A stretch of 64,000 nucleotides of DNA from Amblyomma americanum (Eukaryota > Arthropoda > Arachnida > Ixodida > Ixodidae). The stretch's first letter is position 1, and every line of letters starts with the position of its first letter. Under the pieces are notes generated by a model. That model did not search any database and was not told the origin of the DNA. It was given only the letters and a program-made list of their open reading frames with translations. Of this stretch, positions 50,301 to 61,300 are shown piece after piece. Made by a program: the position numbers and the translations under genes. The stretch is from NCBI RefSeq assembly GCF_052857255.1, contig NC_135504.1, positions 141,076,121 to 141,140,120 of the forward strand, read 5' to 3'.

Positions 50301-52323
50301 ACTCCGTGTTGGAGAAACTCCGCGCTGGAGAAACTTCGCGTTGGAGAAACTGCGCGTTGGAGAAAGTCCGCGTCGGAGAAGGTCCGCATTGGAGAATGTC
50401 CGCGTTGGAGAAGGTCCGCGTTGGAGAAAGTCCACGTTGGAGAAAGTCCGCGTTGGAGAAACTCCGCGTTCAAGAAAGTCCGCGTTGGAGAAAGTCCGCG
50501 CTGGAGAAACTCCGCGTTGTATAAACTCCGCGCTGGAGAAACTCCGCGATGGAGAACCTCCGCGACGGACAAACTCCGCGATGGAGAAACTCCGCGTTGG
50601 AGAAAAGTCTGCTCTGGAGAAACTCTACGCTGAAGAAACTCCGCGCTAGAGCAACTCCGCGTTCGAGAAACTCCGCGCTGGAGAAACTCCGTGCTGCATA
50701 AAATCTGCGCTGGAGAAAATCCGGGCTGGAGAAACTCCGTGTTGGAGAAACTCCGCGCTGGAGAAACTTCGCGTTGGAGAAACTGCGCGTTGGAGAAACT
50801 CCGCGTTGGAGAAAGTCCGCGTTGGAGAAAGTCCGCGTTGGAGAGTGTCCGCGATGGAGAAACTCCGCGCTGGAGAAACTCCGTGGTGGGGAAACTTCGC
50901 GTAGGAGAAACGGAGCGTTGGAGAAGCTCCGCGTTGGAGAAACACCGCGCTTGAAACACACCGCGCTGGAGAAACTCCGCGTTGGAGAAAGTCCGCGTTG
51001 GAGAAGGTCCGCGTTGGAGAAAGTCCGCGTTGGAGAAAGTCCGCGCTGGAGAAACTGCGCGTTGGAGAAACTCCGCGTTGGAGAAACTCTGCGTTGGAGA
51101 AAGTCCGCGTTGGTGAGAGTCCGCGATGGAGAAACTCCGAACTGGAGAAACTCCGCGATGGAGACAATCCGCGCTGGAGAAACTCCGCGCTGAAGAAACT
51201 CCGTGTAGGAGAAACTCCGTGTTGGAGAAACTCCGCGTTGGAGAAACTCCGCTTTGGAGAAAGTCCGCGTTGGAGAAAGTCCGCGTTGGAGAAAGTCCGC
51301 GTTGGAGAGTCCGCGATGGAGAAACTCCGCGCTGGAGAAAAATCGGGCTGGAGAAACTCCGTGTTGGAGAAACTCCGTGTTTGAGAAACTCCGAACTGGA
51401 GAAGCTCCGCGCTGGAGATTCTCCGCGGTGGAGAAACTCCGCGCTGGAGAAACTTCGTGTTGGAGAAACTCTGTGTTGGAGAAATTCCGCCTTGGAGAAA
51501 CTTCGCTTTGAAGAAACGGCGCGTTGGAGAAACTAGGCGTTAGAGAAACTCCGCGCTTGAAACACACCACGCTGGAGAAACTCCGCGTTGGAGAAAATCC
51601 GCGTCGGAGAAGGTCCGCGTTGGAGAAACTCCGCGTTGGAGAAACTCCGTGTTGTAGAAACTCCGCTTTGGAGAAACTTCGCGTTGAAAAAACGGCGCGT
51701 TGGAGATTCTCCGCGTTGGAGAAACTCCGCACTTGAAACACACCTCGCTGGAGAAACTCCGCGTTGGAGAAAGTCCGCGTTGGAGAAGGTCCGCGTTGGA
51801 GAAAGTCCGCGTTGGAGAAAGTCCGCGTTGGAGAAACTCCGCGTTGAAGAAAGTCCGCGTTGGAGAAAGTCCGCGCTGGAGAAACTCCGCGTTGTATAAA
51901 CTCCGCGATGAAGAAAGTCCGCGACGGACAAACTCCGCGATGGAGAAACTCCGCGTTGGAGAAAAGTCCGCTCTGGAGAAACTCTACGCTGGAGAAACTC
52001 CGCGATGGAGACACTCCGCGCTGGAGAAACTCCGCGCTGGAGAAACTCCGCGCTGGAGAAAAGTCCGCTCTGGAGAAACTCTACGCTGGAGAAACTCCGC
52101 GATGGAGACACTCCGCGCAGGAGAAACTCCGCGCTGGAGAAACTCCGCGCTGGAGAAACTCCGTGTTGGAGAAACTCCGCGATGAAGAAAATCCGCGACG
52201 GACAAACTCCGCGATGGAGAAACTCCGCGTTGGAGAAAAGTCCGCTCTGGAGAAACTCTACGCTGGAGAAACTCCGCGCTGGAGCAACTCCGCGTTGGAG
52301 AAACTCCGCGCTGGAGAAACTCC
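42617..52323 (+). repeat. Rearranged domain of shortened A2-only HORs (2,178, 2,498, 2,580 and 2,451 bp)
   Basis: A2 landmarks fall at 42,617, 44,795, 47,293, 49,873 and 52,324; B2 landmarks at 43,435, 45,581, 48,110 and 50,691, with an extra B3 at 46,174. Every unit is shorter than the usual 2.7-2.85 kb. About 41,955-43,550 recurs at about 49,211-50,806 (offset 7,256). About 44,531-45,410 recurs at about 52,044-52,923 (offset 7,513-7,529). The shared rare changes, such as GTCCGCATTGG near 43,130 and 50,390, support copying rather than chance. Confidence 0.8.
51961..52154 (+). repeat. 97-bp tandem duplication (two copies)
   Basis: A 97-bp string (six 16-mers, one of them 17 bp because of an extra A in GAAAAGTCC) at 51,961 recurs at 52,058. 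One substitution separates the copies (CGCTGG against CGCAGG). The same doublet is found at 54,603-54,796 and 58,716-58,909, so the small duplication came before the larger 2,642-bp and 4,113-bp events and dates them relative to each other. Confidence 0.85.
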
Positions 52324-55300
52324 GTGCTGCATAAAATGTGCGCTGGAGAAACTCCGGGCTGGAGAAACTCCGCGCTGGAGAAACTCCGTGCTGGACAAAC
52401 TCCGCGCTGGAGAAACTTCGCGTTGGAGAAACTGCGCGTTGGAGAAACTCCGCGTTGGAGAAACTCCGCGTTGGAGAAAGTCCGCGTTGGAGAAATTCCG
52501 CGTTGGAGAGAGTCTGCGATGGAGAAATTCCGCGCTGGAGAAACTCCGCGTTTGAGAAACTCCGAACTCTAGAAACTCCGCGATGGAGACACTCCGCGCT
52601 GGAGAAACTCCGCGTTGGAGAAAGTCCGCGTTGGAGAAGATCCGCGTTGGAGAAAGTCCGCGTTGGAGAAAGTCCGCGTTGGAGAAACTCCGCGTTGAAG
52701 AAAGTCCGCGTTGGAGAAAGTCCGCGCTGGAGAAACTCCGCGTTGTATAAACTCCGCGATGAAGAAAGTCCGCGACGGACAAACTCCGCGATGGAGAAAC
52801 TCCGCGTTGGAGAAAAGACCTCTCTGGAGAAACTCTACACTGGAGAAACTCCGCGCTGTAGCAACTCCGCGTTGGAGAAACTCCGCGCTGGAGAAACTCC
52901 GTGCTGGACAAACTCCGCGCTGGAGAAACTCCGTGTTGGAGAAACTCCGCGCTGGAGAAACTTCGCGTTGGAGAAACTGCGCGTTGGAGAAAGTCCGCGT
53001 CGGAGAAGGTCCGCGTTGGAGAATGTCCGCGTTGGAGAAGGTCCGCCTTGGAGAAAGTCCACGTTGGAGAAAGTCCGCGTTGGAGAAACTCCTCGTTCAA
53101 GAAATCCGCGTTGGAGAAAGTCCGCGCTGGAGAAACTCCGCGTTGTATAAACTCCGCGCTGGAGAAACTCCGCGATGGAGAACCTCCGCGACGGACAAAC
53201 TCCGCGATGGAGAAACTCCGCGTTGGAGAAAAGTCCGCTCTGGAGAAACTCTACGCTGAAGAAACTCCGCGCTAGAGCAACTCCGCGTTCGAGAAACTCC
53301 GCGCTGGAGAAACTCCGTGCTGCATAAAATCTGCGCTGGAGAAAATCCGGGCTGGAGAAACTCCGTGTTGGAGAAACTCCGCGCTGGAGAAACTTCGCGT
53401 TGGAGAAACTGCGCGTTGGAGAAACTCCGCGTTGGAGAAACTCCGCGTTGGAGAAAGTCCGCGTTGGAGAAAGTCCGCGTTGGAGAGTGTCCGCGATGGA
53501 GAAACTCCGCGCTGGAGAAACTCCGTGGTGGGGAAACTTCGCGTAGGAGAAACGGAGCGTTGGAGAAGCTCCGCGTTGGAGAAACACCGCGCTTGAAACA
53601 CACCGCGCTGGAGAAACTCCGCGTTGGAGAAAGTCCGCGTTGGAGAAGGTCCGCGTTGGAGAAAGTCCGCGTTGGAGAAAGTCCGCGCTGGAGAAACTGC
53701 GCGTTGGAGAAACTCCGCGTTGGAGAAACTCTGCGTTGGAGAAAGTCCGCGTTGGTGAGAGTCCGCGATGGAGAAACTCCGAACTGGAGAAACTCCGCGA
53801 TGGAGACAATCCGCGCTGGAGAAACTCCGCGCTGAAGAAACTCCGTGTAGGAGAAACTCCGTGTTGGAGAAACTCCGCGTTGGAGAAACTCCGCTTTGGA
53901 GAAAGTCCGCGTTGGAGAAAGTCCGCGTTGGAGAAAGTCCGCGTTGGAGAGTCCGCGATGGAGAAACTCCGCGCTGGAGAAAAATCGGGCTGGAGAAACT
54001 CCGTGTTGGAGAAACTCCGTGTTTGAGAAACTCCGAACTGGAGAAGCTCCGCGCTGGAGATTCTCCGCGGTGGAGAAACTCCGCGCTGGAGAAACTTCGT
54101 GTTGGAGAAACTCTGTGTTGGAGAAATTCCGCCTTGGAGAAACTTCGCTTTGAAGAAACGGCGCGTTGGAGAAACTAGGCGTTAGAGAAACTCCGCGCTT
54201 GAAACACACCACGCTGGAGAAACTCCGCGTTGGAGAAATTCCGCGTCGGAGAAGGTCCGCGTTGGAGAAACTCCGCGTTGGAGAAACTCCGTGTTGTAGA
54301 AACTCCGCTTTGGAGAAACTTCGCGTTGAAAAAACGGCGCGTTGGAGATTCTCCGCGTTGGAGAAACTCCGCACTTGAAACACACCTCGCTGGAGAATCT
54401 CCGCGTTGGAGAAAGTCCGCGTTGGAGAAGGTCCGCGTTGGAGAAAGTCCGCGTTGGAGAAAGTCCGCGTTGGAGAAACTCCGCGTTGAAGAAAGTCCGC
54501 GTTGGAGAAAGTCCGCGCTGGAGAAACTCCGCGTTGTATAAACTCCGCGATGAAGAAAGTCCGCGACGGACAAACTCCGCGATGGAGAAACTCCGCGTTG
54601 GAGAAAAGTCCGCTCTGGAGAAACTCTACGCTGGAGAAACTCCGCGATGGAGACACTCCGCGCTGGAGAAACTCCGCGCTGGAGAAACTCCGCGCTGGAG
54701 AAAAGTCCGCTCTGGAGAAACTCTACGCTGGAGAAACTCCGCGATGGAGACACTCCGCGCAGGAGAAACTCCGCGCTGGAGAAACTCCGCGCTGGAGAAA
54801 CTCCGTGTTGGAGAAACTCCGCGATGAAGAAAATCCGCGACGGACAAACTCCGCGATGGAGAAACTCCGCGTTGGAGAAAAGTCCGCTCTGGAGAAACTC
54901 TACGCTGGAGAAACTCCGCGCTGGAGCAACTCCGCGTTGGAGAAACTCCGCGCTGGAGAAACTCCGTGCTGCATAAAATGTGCGCTGGAGAAACTCCGGG
55001 CTGGAGAAACTCCGCGCTGGAGAAACTCCGTGCTGGACAAACTCCGCGCTGGAGAAACTCCGTGTTGGAGAAACTCCGCGCTGGAGAAACTTCGCGTTGG
55101 AGAAACTGCGCGTTGGAGAAAGTCCGCGTCGGAGAAGGTCCGCGTTGGAGAATGTCCGCGTTGGAGAAGGTCCGCCTTGGAGAAAGTCCACGTTGGAGAA
55201 AGTCCGCGTTGGAGAAACTCCTCGTTCAAGAAATCCGCGTTGGAGAAAGTCCGCGCTGGAGAAACTCCGCGTTGTATAAACTCCGCGCTGGAGAAACTCC

Positions 55301-58300
55301 GCGATGGAGAACCTCCGCGACGGACAAACTCCGCGATGGAGAAACTCCGCGTTGGAGAAAAGTCCGCTCTGGAGAAACTCTACGCTGAAGAAACTCCGCG
55401 CTAGAGCAACTCCGCGTTCGAGAAACTCCGCGCTGGAGAAACTCCGTGCTGCATAAAATCTGCGCTGGAGAAAATCCGGGCTGGAGAAACTCCGTGTTGG
55501 AGAAACTCCGCGCTGGAGAAACTTCGCGTTGGAGAAACTGCGCGTTGGAGAAACTCCGCGTTGGAGAAACTCCGCGTTGGAGAAAGTCCGCGTTGGAGAA
55601 AGTCCGCGTTGGAGAGTGTCCGCGATGGAGAAACTCCGCGCTGGAGAAACTCCGTGGTGGGGAAACTTCGCGTAGGCGAAACGGCGCGTTGGAGAAGCTC
55701 CGCGTTGGAGAAACACCGCGCTTGAAACACACCGCGCTGGAGAAACTCTGCGTTGGAGAAAGTCCGCGTTGGAGAAAGTCCACGTTGGAGAAAGTCCGCG
55801 TTGGAGAAAGTCCGCGCTGGAGAAACTGCGCGTTGGAGAAACTGCGCGTTGGAGAAACTCCGCGTTGGAGAAACTCTGCGTTGGAGAAAGTCCGCGTTGG
55901 AGAAAGTCCGCGTTGGTGAGAGTCCGCGATGGAGAAACTCCGCGCTGGAGAAACTGCGCGTTTGAGAAACTCCGAACTGGAGAAACTGCGCGATGGAAAC
56001 AATCCGCGCTGGAGAAACTCCGCGCTGAAGAAACTCCGTGTAGGAGAAACTCCGTGTTGGAGAAACTCCGCGTTGGAGAAACTCCGCTTTGGAGAAAGTC
56101 CGCGTTGGAGAAAGTCCGCGTTGGAGAGTCCGCGATGGAGAAACTCCGCGCTGGAGAAAAATCGGGCTGGAGAAACTCCGTGTTGGAGAAACTCCGCGTT
56201 TGAGAAACTCCGAACTGGAGAAGCTCCGCGCTGGAGATTCTCCGCGGTGGAGAAACTCCGCGCTTGAAACACACCACGGTGGAGAAACTCCGCGTTGGAG
56301 AAAGTCCGCGTTGGAGAAGGTCCGCGTTGGAGAAAGTCCGCGTTGGAGAACGTCCGCGCTGGAGAAACTCCGCGTTGTATAAACTCCGCGCTGGAGAAAC
56401 TCCGCGATGAAGAAAATCCGCGACGGACAAACTCCGCGATGGAGAAACTCCGCGTTGGAGAAAAGTCCGCTCTGGAGAAACTCTACGCTGGAGAAACTCC
56501 GCGCTGGAGCAACTCCGCGTTGGAGAAACTCCGCGCTGGAGAAACTCCGTGCTGCATAAAATGTGCGCTGGAGAAACTCCGGGCTGGAGAAACTCCGCGC
56601 TGGAGAAACCTCGTGCTGGACAAACTCCGCGCTGGAGAAACTTCGCGTTGGAGAAACTGCGCGTTGGAGAAACTCCGCGTTGGAGAAGATCCGCGTTGGA
56701 GAAAGTCCGCGTTGGAGAAAGTCCGCGTTGGAGAAACTCCGCGTTGAAGAAAGTCCGCGTTGGAGAAAGTCCGCGCTGGAGAAACTCCGCGTTGTATAAA
56801 CTCCGCGATGAAGAAAGTCCGCGACGGACAAACTCCGCGATGGAGAAACTCCGCGTTGGAGAAAAGACCGCTCTGGAGAAACTCTACACTGGAGAAACTC
56901 CGCGCTGTAGCAACTCCGCGTTGGAGAAACTCCGCGCTGGAGAAACTCCGTGCTGGACAAACTCCGCGCTGTAGCAACTCCGCGTTGGAGAAACTCCGCG
57001 CTGGAGAAACTCCGTGCTGGACAAACTCCGCGCTGGAGAAACTCCGTGTTGGAGAAACTCCGCGCTGGAGAAACTTCGCGTTGGAGAAACTGCGCGTTGG
57101 AGAAAGTCCGCGTCGGAGAAGGTCCGCGTTGGAGAATGTCCGCGTTGGAGAAGGTCCGCCTTGGAGAAAGTCCACGTTGGAGAAAGTCCGCGTTGGAGAA
57201 ACTCCTCGTTCAAGAAATCCGCGTTGGAGAAAGTCCGCGCTGGAGAAACTCCGCGTTGTATAAACTCCGCGCTGGAGAAACTCCGCGATGGAGAACCTCC
57301 GCGACGGACAAACTCCGCGATGGAGAAACTCCGCGTTGGAGAAAAGTCCGCTCTGGAGAAACTCTACGCTGAAGAAACTCCGCGCTAGAGCAACTCCGCG
57401 TTCGAGAAACTCCGCGCTGGAGAAACTCCGTGCTGCATAAAATCTGCGCTGGAGAAAATCCGGGCTGGAGAAACTCCGTGTTGGAGAAACTCCGCGCTGG
57501 AGAAACTTCGCGTTGGAGAAACTGCGCGTTGGAGAAACTCCGCGTTGGAGAAACTCCGCGTTGGAGAAAGTCCGCGTTGGAGAAAGTCCGCGTTGGAGAG
57601 TGTCCGCGATGGAGAAACTCCGCGCTGGAGAAACTCCGTGGTGGGGAAACTTCGCGTAGGAGAAACGGAGCGTTGGAGAAGCTCCGCGTTGGAGAAACAC
57701 CGCGCTTGAAACACACCGCGCTGGAGAAACTCCGCGTTGGAGAAAGTCCGCGTTGGAGAAGGTCCGCGTTGGAGAAAGTCCGCGTTGGAGAAAGTCCGCG
57801 CTGGAGAAACTGCGCGTTGGAGAAACTCCGCGTTGGAGAAACTCTGCGTTGGAGAAAGTCCGCGTTGGTGAGAGTCCGCGATGGAGAAACTCCGAACTGG
57901 AGAAACTCCGCGATGGAGACAATCCGCGCTGGAGAAACTCCGCGCTGAAGAAACTCCGTGTAGGAGAAACTCCGTGTTGGAGAAACTCCGCGTTGGAGAA
58001 ACTCCGCTTTGGAGAAAGTCCGCGTTGGAGAAAGTCCGCGTTGGAGAAAGTCCGCGTTGGAGAGTCCGCGATGGAGAAACTCCGCGCTGGAGAAAAATCG
58101 GGCTGGAGAAACTCCGTGTTGGAGAAACTCCGTGTTTGAGAAACTCCGAACTGGAGAAGCTCCGCGCTGGAGATTCTCCGCGGTGGAGAAACTCCGCGCT
58201 GGAGAAACTTCGTGTTGGAGAAACTCTGTGTTGGAGAAATTCCGCCTTGGAGAAACTTCGCTTTGAAGAAACGGCGCGTTGGAGAAACTAGGCGTTAGAG

Positions 58301-61300
58301 AAACTCCGCGCTTGAAACACACCACGCTGGAGAAACTCCGCGTTGGAGAAATTCCGCGTCGGAGAAGGTCCGCGTTGGAGAAACTCCGCGTTGGAGAAAC
58401 TCCGTGTTGTAGAAACTCCGCTTTGGAGAAACTTCGCGTTGAAAAAACGGCGCGTTGGAGATTCTCCGCGTTGGAGAAACTCCGCACTTGAAACACACCT
58501 CGCTGGAGAATCTCCGCGTTGGAGAAAGTCCGCGTTGGAGAAGGTCCGCGTTGGAGAAAGTCCGCGTTGGAGAAAGTCCGCGTTGGAGAAACTCCGCGTT
58601 GAAGAAAGTCCGCGTTGGAGAAAGTCCGCGCTGGAGAAACTCCGCGTTGTATAAACTCCGCGATGAAGAAAGTCCGCGACGGACAAACTCCGCGATGGAG
58701 AAACTCCGCGTTGGAGAAAAGTCCGCTCTGGAGAAACTCTACGCTGGAGAAACTCCGCGATGGAGACACTCCGCGCTGGAGAAACTCCGCGCTGGAGAAA
58801 CTCCGCGCTGGAGAAAAGTCCGCTCTGGAGAAACTCTACGCTGGAGAAACTCCGCGATGGAGACACTCCGCGCAGGAGAAACTCCGCGCTGGAGAAACTC
58901 CGCGCTGGAGAAACTCCGTGTTGGAGAAACTCCGCGATGAAGAAAATCCGCGACGGACAAACTCCGCGATGGAGAAACTCCGCGTTGGAGAAAAGTCCGC
59001 TCTGGAGAAACTCTACGCTGGAGAAACTCCGCGCTGGAGCAACTCCGCGTTGGAGAAACTCCGCGCTGGAGAAACTCCGTGCTGCATAAAATGTGCGCTG
59101 GAGAAACTCCGGGCTGGAGAAACTCCGCGCTGGAGAAACTCCGTGCTGGACAAACTCCGCGCTGGAGAAACTCCGTGTTGGAGAAACTCCGCGCTGGAGA
59201 AACTTCGCGTTGGAGAAACTGCGCGTTGGAGAAAGTCCGCGTCGGAGAAGGTCCGCGTTGGAGAATGTCCGCGTTGGAGAAGGTCCGCCTTGGAGAAAGT
59301 CCACGTTGGAGAAAGTCCGCGTTGGAGAAACTCCTCGTTCAAGAAATCCGCGTTGGAGAAAGTCCGCGCTGGAGAAACTCCGCGTTGTATAAACTCCGCG
59401 CTGGAGAAACTCCGCGATGGAGAACCTCCGCGACGGACAAACTCCGCGATGGAGAAACTCCGCGTTGGAGAAAAGTCCGCTCTGGAGAAACTCTACGCTG
59501 AAGAAACTCCGCGCTAGAGCAACTCCGCGTTCGAGAAACTCCGCGCTGGAGAAACTCCGTGCTGCATAAAATCTGCGCTGGAGAAAATCCGGGCTGGAGA
59601 AACTCCGTGTTGGAGAAACTCCGCGCTGGAGAAACTTCGCGTTGGAGAAACTGCGCGTTGGAGAAACTCCGCGTTGGAGAAACTCCGCGTTGGAGAAAGT
59701 CCGCGTTGGAGAAAGTCCGCGTTGGAGAGTGTCCGCGATGGAGAAACTCCGCGCTGGAGAAACTCCGTGGTGGGGAAACTTCGCGTAGGCGAAACGGCGC
59801 GTTGGAGAAGCTCCGCGTTGGAGAAACACCGCGCTTGAAACACACCGCGCTGGAGAAACTCTGCGTTGGAGAAAGTCCGCGTTGGAGAAAGTCCACGTTG
59901 GAGAAAGTCCGCGTTGGAGAAAGTCCGCGCTGGAGAAACTGCGCGTTGGAGAAACTGCGCGTTGGAGAAACTCCGCGTTGGAGAAACTCTGCGTTGGAGA
60001 AAGTCCGCGTTGGAGAAAGTCCGCGTTGGTGAGAGTCCGCGATGGAGAAACTCCGCGCTGGAGAAACTGCGCGTTTGAGAAACTCCGAACTGGAGAAACT
60101 GCGCGATGGAAACAATCCGCGCTGGAGAAACTCCGCGCTGAAGAAACTCCGTGTAGGAGAAACTCCGTGTTGGAGAAACTCCGCGTTGGAGAAACTCCGC
60201 TTTGGAGAAAGTCCGCGTTGGAGAAAGTCCGCGTTGGAGAGTCCGCGATGGAGAAACTCCGCGCTGGAGAAAAATCGGGCTGGAGAAACTCCGTGTTGGA
60301 GAAACTCCGCGTTTGAGAAACTCCGAACTGGAGAAGCTCCGCGCTGGAGATTCTCCGCGGTGGAGAAACTCCGCGCTTGAAACACACCACGGTGGAGAAA
60401 CTCCGCGTTGGAGAAAGTCCGCGTTGGAGAAGGTCCGCGTTGGAGAAAGTCCGCGTTGGAGAACGTCCGCGCTGGAGAAACTCCGCGTTGTATAAACTCC
60501 GCGCTGGAGAAACTCCGCGATGAAGAAAATCCGCGACGGACAAACTCCGCGATGGAGAAACTCCGCGTTGGAGAAAAGTCCGCTCTGGAGAAACTCTACG
60601 CTGGAGAAACTCCGCGCTGGAGCAACTCCGCGTTGGAGAAACTCCGCGCTGGAGAAACTCCGTGCTGCATAAAATGTGCGCTGGAGAAACTCCGGGCTGG
60701 AGAAACTCCGCGCTGGAGAAACCTCGTGCTGGACAAACTCCGCGCTGGAGAAACTTCGCGTTGGAGAAACTGCGCGTTGGAGAAACTCCGCGTTGGAGAA
60801 GATCCGCGTTGGAGAAAGTCCGCGTTGGAGAAAGTCCGCGTTGGAGAAACTCCGCGTTGAAGAAAGTCCGCGTTGGAGAAAGTCCGCGCTGGAGAAACTC
60901 CGCGTTGTATAAACTCCGCGATGAAGAAAGTCCGCGACGGACAAACTCCGCGATGGAGAAACTCCGCGTTGGAGAAAAGACCGCTCTGGAGAAACTCTAC
61001 ACTGGAGAAACTCCGCGCTGTAGCAACTCCGCGTTGGAGAAACTCCGCGCTGGAGAAACTCCGTGCTGGACAAACTCCGCGCTGGAGAAACTCCGTGTTG
61101 GAGAAACTCCGCGCTGGAGAAACTTCGCGTTGGAGAAACTGCGCGTTGGAGAAAGTCCGCGTCGGAGAAGGTCCGCGTTGGAGAATGTCCGCGTTGGAGA
61201 AGGTCCGCGTTGGAGAAAGTCCACGTTGGAGAAAGTCCGCGTTGGAGAAACTCCGCGTTCAAGAAAGTCCGCGTTGGAGAAAGTCCGCGCTGGAGAAACT

